DNA from: Sphagnum magellanicum
Taxonomy: Eukaryota; Streptophyta; Sphagnopsida; Sphagnales; Sphagnaceae
NCBI GenBank assembly: GCA_021904315.1
Contig: CM038911.1
Span: 19,689,390-19,753,389, forward strand
Length of the DNA stretch: 64,000 bases
Direction: 5' to 3'
Shown here: piece after piece, positions 12,690 to 22,029 of the stretch
Layout: every line of letters begins with the position of its first letter
Position numbering within the stretch: the stretch's first letter is position 1
Translations under genes and position numbers: made by a program
The notes under the pieces: model-generated
Database searches by the model: none
Seen by the model: only the letters and a program-made list of their open reading frames with translations
What the model was told of the DNA's origin: nothing

Positions 12690-13110
12690 AAAAAATGTCA
12701 CCTCCCGCAACATGTTCTTAGAACATTATGGCTTGTGACACAAAGTTAAATGCATTCACCACATCAATTTGTAAAATCACCCAATTAGAATGAAAATTGA
12801 AGATGCATGAAAAGTAATGAATCACTACTTCCCATTCTCTTTTGCTCACAACACCAAATTTGTGAGGAGGGGGAAGAATGGATGTGCTGAAAATGAAGAA
12901 CAAAATTGAAGGTGTAAGGTGTGACTTATGACATGATATAAGACTTCTCCAACATAATAATTGAATGAACCCCAATAGAAAGCTTGGCCATGGCTAAGAA
13001 ATAAGTTGTTCTAATGACATGAGCAATGTGTCAATGAATATCCCTCATGTGCAATGCAGAAGCAAAGAGAACCATTTGTAAAACCTTCTTGATGAAAACA
13101 ACCATCATGC
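12690..13110 (-). pseudogene. Dead non-LTR (LINE-type) reverse transcriptase fragment
   Basis: On the minus strand, pieces of a reverse transcriptase palm/finger region can be read across several frames with stops. In order they are IRTTYFLAMAKLSIGVHSI, KFGVVSKREWEVVIHYF, then WVILQIDVVNAFNFVSQ, and EHVAGGDI after a stop. The L-Q-x-D-x-x-N-A-F-N core is the RT motif A region of non-LTR elements, and the upstream AMAKxSxGVxPI block is the usual companion. No endonuclease, 3' tail or target duplication is visible. It is a short, old fragment. Confidence 0.75.
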
Positions 13111-13893
13111 AAATGCTCAAATATCATTATAAAAAAAAACACCGAGTGAAAAGCAAGGCAAACAATTAAAAAAATTGAGTTGAATGAGTCGAAAAGAAAA
13201 GGGTGAGGTCCAAGTCTAGTTCATGATTTACAATGAAAGAGGAAAGAATACCATTTTGATTTGAGGTGAAGCAAATAAAAGCACTGATTTGACTACATTT
13301 CAACTACATGTCAAGTGAAGAGGTAGTCATCCAGTACTCAATGTAATCATAAAGCATCATGATGTAGAATTCTACTACCCGATGGCCATAGACCCATTTC
13401 CACTGGCTCCCCAGATTTCCCCTGGCTCCCCAGATTTCCCCCCCCCAACAAATCCTGAGTCTTAAAACTGATCAAGCACAGAAATGGCTTCTTTTCCAAC
13501 CCTTCCAAAAAGAAAAGGAAAAAGGGAAAAGAAAAGAAAAGAAAAGGAAAAACCTAAAATGGCTGTTATCAAAAGGCTTCAATAAGGCGGTTGACAAACT
13601 CCATCTTGGCCGTCAAAATGTGGAAGATCGCACGAGAGAGAGAAAGACAGCGAGAAGCAAAAAAAATTAGAGTTGTGTCATGAGTGCAAAAGAGTGTTTT
13701 GTTTGTTCCATGCTCGGATGCCGTCCAAAAACTCAACGGCTACGATTCTATTCTAGCCCCCTATTTTTTCTTTCTATGCATCACAGCCGATGGATGTAAC
13801 TAGATCGACGATCGTAAAGGGATTGGACGTCGTCCATGACTCATGTCGGATATATCTCGCAAGTAAATCAATTTTGGAAGAATTAAAAGAAAG

Positions 13894-14036
13894 CATCGTG
13901 GCCGTGGAAAGCCGAAACGAATCGACGGTAGTGAGATGCGTAGGATGAGATGTGTATGGGTTCCATGATTACCATGGACATTGACTCTCATCGTGGCCGT
14001 GGAAACCGAAACTAATCGACGGTAATCAGATGGGAA
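13894..14036. repeat. Direct duplication upstream of the cpRNP gene
   Basis: A ~45-bp block starting catcgtggccgtggaaa and continuing ccgaaac-aatcgacggta occurs at 13894 and again at 13989 (period 95 bp). Both copies lie within 480 bp of the cpRNP start codon, so they may duplicate promoter elements; no known cis-element is claimed. Confidence 0.7.
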
Positions 14037-14369
14037 GAAACAGATGATGCCATGGTTGCCATGGGTGCCATATCCTCAATCTATGTGGGTCATTCGTGTC
14101 CATCCAATGGCTGTTGCGGTTCCGCCTGCGAGCGAGCGAGCGAGCGAAGCGTGCGCTGCGTCTTCTCTCAGCGACAACAGAAAGAGTGTTGTTTGTGGCG
14201 CACATCTGCACTCTCTTTGCGTGTGTGTGCTCTTCGTTCTTCAGTTTCGTGCTTCAATTTTCTGCCTGTTTATTAGATTGTATGGCACAGTTTCAAGAGT
14301 AGGCAAGCGCAGTTTTTTTTGCCCCCCCTTTTTTTCTTTTTTTTTGGTTTTTCAGCGCCATTTTGAGTA

Positions 14370-16187
14370 ATGGCGACTTCGTGTATCTCCTTCGCGGTGG
14401 CTAGCGGTTCGTTTTCTGCCGTCTGTGGACGGGCGGAGGTAAAGCCGATGGCACGAATGAACATGGAAGCAGTACCAATGTCTGTTGCTACTTTCGGTCT
14501 TTCGCTGAGCAGCAGCAGCAGCAGGAAGGTTTTTCAGAGTACTAGCATCTCTGTGTACGCATCGGAAACCGAGCAAGAGGAAGTTGCATTGGACGGGATT
14601 TTGGAGGCTGACGGTGAAGAAGCTACCACTGACGCGGAGTTGCGTCCCACCGTGACTGGAACTCAGTCCCTCAGCTTGAACGGTATCGATGCAGCACCAG
14701 ATACTCTCCAAGGTTCCAAACTTTACGTGGGAAACTTACCATGGACCTGCGATAGTCAACAATTGGCAGAAGTTTTCCAAGACTGCGGAAATGTTGAGCT
14801 TGTTGAGGTAGGCACCTGCCGCCGCATTCTTTTTTTCCTATTTTTTTTTCCGTAACAACAGCTCCGTAGTACATTTTCTAGTGCAAATGTGAAGGAAGAC
14901 GCCAAATCGTTTCCCGGCATCTCCGAGTAGCAGCAAAACTTTCTTGACGTGATCACGACAGTTCTTTGTCCACAGTAACCGATCGTCTTCTTAACTACGT
15001 CGGTATTTCCCCTCTATTGTAAAACTGATTGTGATCTTGTCTGCGCAAAGTTCTTCACAAAGATCCAACAAAAGAATCTGTAGTGCTTTTATAAGCGCCT
15101 GTTTTCTTCGGTCAAGTTTGTTTTTTTGGGTTCCCAGTTTCCTGTGTCGACGGCAGGCCGGGGTTTTGCTCTATGTTGCCAAGGCCTGTTGTCAGAGAAA
15201 CGCGTCTGGCGGAATTGAGATGTCATTCTTACCATTCTCCGGAGTGTACCGTAACCTCTGTCTTTATCTCTCGATGATTCTAATCTGTGCCTTTCTCTAC
15301 TATATGGTTTTTTTTGCAGGTTATATATGACAGAATAACTCAAAGAAGTCGGGGTTTTGCGTTTGTCACAATGAGCACAGCGCGAGATGCCATGGCTGCC
15401 ATGGAGAAATTGGATGGAATTGTACGCTCCAACATCCCCCTATCTCAATAATTTGTCTTGCATCAAGCTGTGCACTCTTTCAGACTCTTTTTGTGTATTG
15501 AGCTATTTATTGAATGGTAGAGTCAACATGCCTGGAAAGTGTTTTATTTTGAACTATAGCTGCCAGAATGAGTGCAGACTACTATCCTTGCTTGCTTGTC
15601 TCTCCAATGTAGAGCTTTTTTCTTCTTTTGTTTTTTCCAGGAGTTTGGTGGGAGAGTTTTGAAGGTTAACTTTCCTCAAGCACCCTCAAGAGAGCCCAGG
15701 ATGAGCGGCTACAATGACAGCCCTCCTCCACGCAGAGAAGGCGGTGGTGGGTACAACAACAGCCCCAACAAGCTTTTTGTGGGCAATCTTTCCTGGAATG
15801 TGGATGACATCTCCCTTGAAACTATTTTCAGTGACTATGGAAAGGTTTTGGAGGCAAAGGTCATTAGTGATCGTGAAACTGGCAAGTCAAGGGGCTTTGG
15901 GTTTGTAACTCTTGCTTCTGCTACAGAAGTGAGTGAAGCAATCAACAACTTGGATGGAGCTGTAAGTCTCTCTTCCGATGAATACCCATTTTATGTGGTT
16001 TTAAGTCAGAAGCAATTGTGATCAGCAAATTTCTGTTTATAATGGGAATCATGTGATCTTTGTAGGCTTTTGATGGCTCCTGAGCTGATGCTTGGTTCCT
16101 TTTTTTTGGTCTCAACAGGAGTATGATGGAAGACAGTTACGAGTGAATTTGGCAGGTGAGAAGCCTCCCCCAAGGCGTGAATACTGA
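14370..16187 (+). CDS. Chloroplast RNA-binding protein, twin RRM (cpRNP)
   Basis: A nuclear-encoded chloroplast ribonucleoprotein of the CP28/29/31/33 type. This family binds plastid mRNAs and affects their stability, processing and editing. Four exons (14370-14807, 15320-15421, 15641-15961, 16119-16187), all introns phase 0 with GT-AG ends, give 309 aa. Residues 1 to ~63 are Ser/Ala-rich with few acidic residues (MATSCISFAVASGSFSAVCG), as expected of a plastid transit peptide. Residues ~65-95 are the acidic domain of the family (ETEQEEVALDG, DGEEATTDAE). RRM1 has RNP2 LYVGNLPW (118-125) and RNP1 RGFAFVTM (157-164). A Gly/Pro/Arg linker follows (PPPRREGGGGYNNSPNK). RRM2 has RNP2 LFVGNLSW (225-232) and RNP1 RGFGFVTL (264-271). 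The protein ends KPPPRREY. The ATG is the first in frame and precedes the transit peptide. The family is certain; orthology to a particular CP protein is not. Confidence 0.95.
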
Positions 16188-19133
16188 GTGCTGCCACTGT
16201 AGGAGAAAAAAAACCTAAGATATTTCCTTGAGAACCTTAGGAGCTCTACTACCTGGAGGTATGGTTTAGAACAGGATGTGACCATGAAAAATGGTAAGAA
16301 GAGTCTGGTGGGAGCATCAATTATGTAGACTGCTTTCACAGTCTTTTAGGAAGAATTGACTTGTCAATTTGGTCCATTACAAGTCATGTGAAGGTTGATT
16401 GTATACTTAGTGCACCCTGTATTTGTTGAAGTTACAAGGTTTTTAGTCAGGTCAAGGAGACATCTAAGCTTTATGGAAGCTTTTTGCTGGTTGACAAAAC
16501 ATTGATCACATATCAGTAGTATGGTTCAAGAGGTGTGGCCAGCTTCTGCTTCATGGCATCAAGTCTCTTTGCAAAGATTTTGAATACTAATGTCATTTGA
16601 GAGAGGTTTGTGATTTCTTCCTGTGCTCTTGAAACAAAGGAAGCAACAGAAGTTGGAAGACAAGAAAGGTCAGAGCACCTACATCAATTGAGCTATGTAC
16701 CTTCCCACTGTAAACTCAATCAGCATACTGCAACATGTGTGTTGATATTTTTTCCCATCTTCTAGCTGGATTCTTAGTCAAGTCAAAACTGTTTTGGATT
16801 TGCCAGGTTTGAACTTTGCTTCCTTGACAGGATTGGGCAGGTTGTTATTTTTTAAACATTTAAGAATTGTAGAATAACCACTGTTGTTCTGGTTTTCAAA
16901 AGAACCAGAATCACTGTACCTCTGATTCTCTCTCAATCTGGGGCTTTTGAAAGCTTAAGAACCGGCGGTTATCTTAAGGAGAATTTCTTTGACTATATAA
17001 AAGAACTGGTTCTTTGATTTTTAGAGAATGAACCTTCGGAATCACCCTGACAAAACCATTTGGGTATATTCCTGTTTCTGATAACCACCCAACACTGTGG
17101 CAAACCTGCTGACAGCAGGCACAGTAGTAAAGTCTTGTAAGGATATTGTATGAGTAAAGAAGTAGAGACCCTAAACCCTAAACCAGACTCTCTAGTTATC
17201 TGTTTGTTGTGCAGATCTAGCACCATTATTTTGTATACTATATACATTACATATCTAGTAGTTACCCTTGAAGAAAGGTGTTCCTAAAACGGAGTCAAAA
17301 GAGTGCTTATTTCAGGAATGCCCAACTCGAAGGCTGTTATTGTACATTTTCCCCCTTTTGCCCAAGGAACTCTTATGATTCTCAAGGCCATAAAGCCAGA
17401 ATTATGGTTTAAATTAGTGGATTGTCATGTGATTCAGTTGCAAATAATCTTAAAAAATTTGAGCATGTTTGTCCCATGTACTTCTGTGGACCTATACACC
17501 TTTATGGGTTTTTCATAAATATTTCTATAATATAAAACCTTGTATGAATCCATTTGACTATGCCATCTAGTTTGTGAGTGTCAAGTAGAAGAAAGGGGAT
17601 TTGTGAACATCAACAACTTGCAATGGGGATTTGTGAAGATCAACAACACAACCTATGTCTGTACAAGCCAACATTTTGTTTCTTGTATTCAAGGTATTCC
17701 ATGTGCAAATTTTCCTCCCCCCCAAACTTAATTGGGGAAGAAGGTCCAGGCAACTTCAGGTATGGACCATTAGGGCATAGATCTATTAATCATGTGTAAC
17801 CATTTATGCCTATGAGGATGAAAGTTTCTTTGCATCATCATGACTTATCTAACTTTCCATCTGAGCAATTTGTCCATTAATTTAACATCATGTCAATGTT
17901 AAAAACAAAATTGCATTTGGAAGCATAAAGACTTCACCTTCTAAAGCATAAGACATCTTAGGGAATATATGTAAACCTCCATCAACATGGCTGCTATCAT
18001 AGGAACACAAACAACTTGCTGGAAAAACTTCTAAGTCTAATGCCACAATCCATGATGGCACATACACCAGATGGAGATACAACTTTGTTGAGTTATAGCT
18101 GTTACAAACAATCTTCTCTTTTAGGTCTAGATAAATCTCAAACATTATCTAAATTTTATGTGTAAGGTGAAGCCATAGGGTGAGGCATTCCGAAAATATG
18201 CAGCCTAGGATAAGGTCGTAGCTAAATCCAGCCCCACATTTCGGGAATATTCCCTTACCATGTGCCTCACCCACAAGAAAGCAGGAGACAAACCATATCA
18301 TAAGCCTAAACAGAGGTAGAGCACATGAGCTCGTAATAGTGGGAGGGATCTTATGCCTACTTATACGTGTGAGGTCCCTTCCATTCCTAATTAGTGTGTG
18401 TAAGATCACTCCTCTTTTCTAGGAGGGATGTTTAAAAAATATAAGGTGCCCTTCAAATACACTAGGTAATTTCTCCAAGCACTTTACGCATGGCAGTACA
18501 ACAGTTAAAGCAATGCCAACAAATGAAATGACAGAATAGTAGACCATCCTATCATAGACACAACACAAAATCTGACAACTGCAAGCCAAGTTACATTCTC
18601 TACACCTAATTTTGCTCCCACTAGATGGGAAACCTAGGGCTGGCTACTGTTGGCAAATTAAGTAAGCATGGAAGGATAGTCAAGTGATGTGTGAAAAAAA
18701 CTTACATGTTCTTGACTTCCACTAGTCAAAACAAAAAAATTATGACTTCTGCCTCCCTTCCATATTTGACCATAGCTACAAGTACTTGAATCATCGATTT
18801 GCAACTTGAGATTTCTTCAAGCTCCCTTTTTGTCGCTCTTGACTTGACCTTTTCTTCTGCAGAAAACACTTGTTAGTTGTGTCATCTCCTCCATATGGAT
18901 ACTACAACATGTGAATTGGATATCTGAACATGCTGCATAAAATTCTAGCACAGCACAAAGATGCAAATGTACCCCTTGCAGTTGCCGAGAACAGATAAAA
19001 GCTGCAAGCTTTTGAGTGCTCACTTTTGAAGCTGGTCATATTGCCATCATCAGAGCTTAACTGGAAGCACAGGAGTAGAGCTCACCGTGTCAACAAATAC
19101 TGCAATTTTGCAGGTACAGGTGCCCCTGCATCT
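16188..19133. other. Intergenic region between cpRNP and CRM genes
   Basis: The first few hundred bases are the probable cpRNP 3' UTR. At ~16860-17097 there is a relic of the CAGTG-ended element family, listed separately. From 17.1 to 19.1 kb I find no convincing gene. Minus-strand frames at 17888-18409 and 18817-19023 have no recognisable motif, and the last probably lies in the CRM gene 3' flank. Confidence 0.5.
16860..17097 (-). mobile_element. Partial hAT-type MITE relic
   Basis: The right end reads 'cctgtttctgata' then 'accacccaacactg', ending at 17097. Reverse-complemented, this closely matches the left end of the 56680 element (cagtgttgggtgggtatc, then agaaacagg). Further similarity extends inward (gaaccttc...ccctga, tctttgattttt). 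The opposite end is not recognisable and no target duplication was found, so it is a decayed or truncated copy. It also contains the small inverted repeat ttctggtt/aaccagaa. Confidence 0.6.
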
Positions 19134-19163
19134 CAAGTTACCTTAGAGCTCTAAGGTAACTTG
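19134..19163. other. Perfect 30-bp palindrome downstream of the CRM gene
   Basis: The half-site caagttaccttagag is followed directly by its exact reverse complement, with no loop, over 30 bp. It sits about 80 bp beyond the CRM stop codon on the transcribed (minus) side, so it would lie in the 3' UTR or near the transcript end. It could fold as a hairpin or act as a dimeric protein site. Function is unknown. Confidence 0.85.
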
Positions 19164-19242
19164 CTATATGCATACATCATATGTCATCTATCAATGCACC
19201 AGAGGTCTGACAGGTGACAATCATTTCCAGGCTTGATTGCCA

Positions 19243-20850
19243 TCATACCAAGTATTTGCAGTTCAATCCTGGTTTAAATAGCAGCAGCCCTGAAGGGACA
19301 GGTGGTGAAATTCCAAGGTTGCAGTTCAGGTCCAGCAAGATATGAGATTTTGGACGGTCAAACCATGGCAGGAACAGCAACAGGGAGGAGATGTACCAAG
19401 GGACAAAGACAAAGAAACCCACCCATCCTGCAGATACACCACCAGTGCGGGCTCTTCTCTGCTGCTGTTGTAGTTTCTCCTGGGCAGCTTGTGCTGCAGC
19501 AAGCTTCCGGAGACTAGGCCGATACAGCAACAAGGTCCTTCCAATTATGCCAACAACTTGTGCTTCTGTTCTTGATTCCAGTTCCCGCACAGTATCCTCC
19601 ATCTCATCAGCAAGGTTATCAAGCACTCTCACCTGTTGAACAGAAGAATTAGCAGAAACCACACTGGAGAGCAGAAGCCTGTATCCACAGCGAGGATTTC
19701 TTTGTGGACATAGATAGATGGCATCCTCAAAAGATTCATGTCAGGTTTCCCTGCTATTGAAACCTGATCAATGGCAGCAGCTTAAATGAGGGATGTTTTC
19801 ATTGATCTCAAATCTGGCAACATTGTTCTGCTCAGGACAGATGGAGTTACACAAAACGGCAAAATGAGAGGGGCAGCCAGAGACACACACCTTAATGAGT
19901 TCATTCGCCTCCAATGCATCACTGATTGCTGTAACAACATTTGCAGTTACCCCCCATTTTCCAACCTGCAAATCGTCAGACACATTCCTGGTCGGATCTT
20001 GACAACTAGAAAACCACAAATTCCATCGGTTTAGGGATCTTACAACACCTAAAATCCCAAACCGTAAACCCTAGACCCACAAGTGGTGATGCAATGGCTC
20101 GTCTTCAACAAGCTCACTTTCCTGCATGATTGCTCAAACCTAGACCTTCAGGGGCTTCAACTAAGGTCGGTCCACAAGGAACTTGTGGCCACAACCAAGT
20201 TAGGTGTCCATCAACCGCAACTGAAGAAGAAGAAGAAGAAGATCTATTTTTCTTGTGAGATTGGAAAAGTAATTTCTGACCTGGTGCACACAAATGTCGT
20301 CGCCTAATTGATGGGCATATGCACGAAGCTCCTTCTTCTCCTTGTTTCCCAACAACCGAAAGGTTCGTCTCACCGCACGTTGCTTCGCTTTCACCGGTGC
20401 AGCTCCCATCTCCTCCTCCTCCTCCTCCTCCACTTTCTCCTCTCCTTGAAAACCAATGTCCTCCTCGAGTGAGTCATAGCCTTCACCATCATCATCCTCA
20501 ATTTCTTCTCTCGCACCCTCTTCCGCTACAGCAGCGACTACCGACCTCCCTAGCACTCGATTCCGCTATGCTAAGCCGTTCTGAAACCCTAGAGTTCGTC
20601 CATTGTCGCATCTTGTTGCTGCTTCAAACTCTAGAGCTCGTCCGTTTGCGCATTTCCCCGAACCACCTGCTTCAACAAATGTGCTCCAAACACGAAACGA
20701 AGGCAATCCAAGCGACGGTCGCAGCAGCGGAAAGCAAGCATTGGATGCTGGTAAGAAAGAAGAACAGAGGCCAACAGAATTGCACACAATTCTGGAGGTG
20801 GGTACGAAGACGACGGAGCTTCCCGCAAGCTCCGTCACCGCTGCTGCCAT
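19243..20850 (-). CDS. Single CRM-domain (CRS1-YhbY) RNA-binding protein, 5' end uncertain
   Basis: CRM proteins bind RNA and, in plants, mostly serve organelle intron splicing and ribosome assembly. Secure coding parts are ...-20281, 19965-19891 and 19632-19243, joined by phase-0 GT-AG introns. They read KEKKELRAYAHQL, then VGKWGVTANVVTAISDALEA with the GxxG loop as GKWG, then NELIK|VRVL and GIIGRTLLLYRPS. This is the whole YhbY-like fold. Upstream is a very acidic stretch (VEEEEEEEMGAAP). An in-frame ATG at 20409 would give 197 aa. Further upstream in the same frame, an ATG at 20850 opens a transit-peptide-like sequence (MAAAVTELAGSSVVFVPTSR) but meets a stop at 20568-20566. A 117-nt intron 20666-20550 (gcag|gtggtt...gctag|gg) would skip the stop and restore a 305-aa organellar protein, though its acceptor has no pyrimidine tract. 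After the CRM fold comes a Gln/Arg helix and a hydrophobic run (WVGFFVFVPWYISSLLLFL), unusual for this family. Confidence 0.8.
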
Positions 20851-20908
20851 TCTCTCTCGCTCCCTCTCTGCTGGGCTGCGTTCCTGCGTTTGGGAAACAC
20901 GGGGCCTG

Positions 20909-21310
20909 GGAAGAATTTGTTGGAAGAGGGTTGGATACGTACCTCCCTACTTTCCTACCTACCTATTATCTACCTACCAACCTTACACACTTTCTTTTGA
21001 TAATTATGTGAACTGGTCATGATCATTCAAGGAACCCAATATAACTTGGTTGAAGAGGGTTGGTTACCTACCTCCTTACTTTCCTACCTACTTATTGCCT
21101 ACCTATCATCAACCTTCCACACTTTCCTACCTCCTTATTTTCTTACCTACCAACCTACACACTTAAGTTTGATAATGATGTGAATAGATCACACAATCAG
21201 AGGTGATATATATCATCCAAGGAACCCAATAAGACTTGTTGGAAGAGGGTTGATTCATTACCTACCTCCCTACTTTCCTACCTACTCACTTATCTACCTT
21301 CTATAATCGC
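20909..21310. repeat. 'cctacctac' repeat array, shared with 26.05 kb
   Basis: Three units start near 20909, 21046 and 21239 with 'ttggaagagggttg', followed by a run of 'tacctacctccctactttcc' variants. The first two units continue with 'ttgataatgatgtgaa' and 'caaggaacccaata'. Unit length is about 140-190 bp. A single related unit, with the same order of blocks, lies at about 26045-26165. The first unit begins within 60 bp of the CRM gene's presumed start codon (20850), so it may sit in its promoter. Confidence 0.75.
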
Positions 21311-22029
21311 CACCAAAATTTTCATAGTCTATTTGGAGTGCACCTAACAAGGGCTTAATTCACTTGGTTGCATTAAAGGGATCTTATATTTTTTAAGGAT
21401 GAACATTTCGCATTAAAGGGATTTTATATTTCTTAAGGATGAACATTTCATTCTAAAATGTTCATCCTTACAAATTGATTTTAGAAAACCATTAGGGTCG
21501 GTTCCTCTTATTATTATTTTTTGAAAGAACCTTCGAGTAAGGTTTTGAATTTTTTTTTAAAAAATCCATAACCTTTTGTTAAGGTCAATGTTTTTTTTTA
21601 AATATGAGGGGTTCTTGGGTATTAGGGTTTATTTAGAAAGGGGGAAGTCTAAGGAATGGTTAGGGTTTAGGGATTAGATTGTCAAAAAAAAATGGTTATT
21701 GCAATTACAAAGCAAGTACTCGAAAAAATGAATTTTTTAAACTTGAAAATGTTATGAAACTACATCTAACTTGCAACAATTATGTATTTAATGTTTATTC
21801 ACTATTCACATCTGCAACAATCTATTTCCTCAAAATTGGGCGTTTGGGTATTTGACATTGAATAGACCATGACAAAAACCTTCAAATTGTTTGAACAAAC
21901 ATAAGACTTGAACTTTACAAATGACATAAGTCTTCGATGCACATGAAAAATGATAACAAAATGGATTGAACAAATTTCCAATCATAGGAAATCACAACAC
22001 AAGTGTCATTAAGCTAGTTCTTGATGATG

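Noticed and set aside
17888-18409. Minus-strand frames of ~85 residues as a small gene
   Set aside because: No recognisable domain, no coherent splice sites, and AT-rich surroundings with scattered stops.
20319-21022. Long + strand frames (230 and 139 residues) over the CRM gene
   Set aside because: They run antisense to the acidic exon and leader of the CRM gene and into the 'cctacctac' repeat. Their Pro/Ser/His composition is the shadow of Glu/Gly-rich coding.
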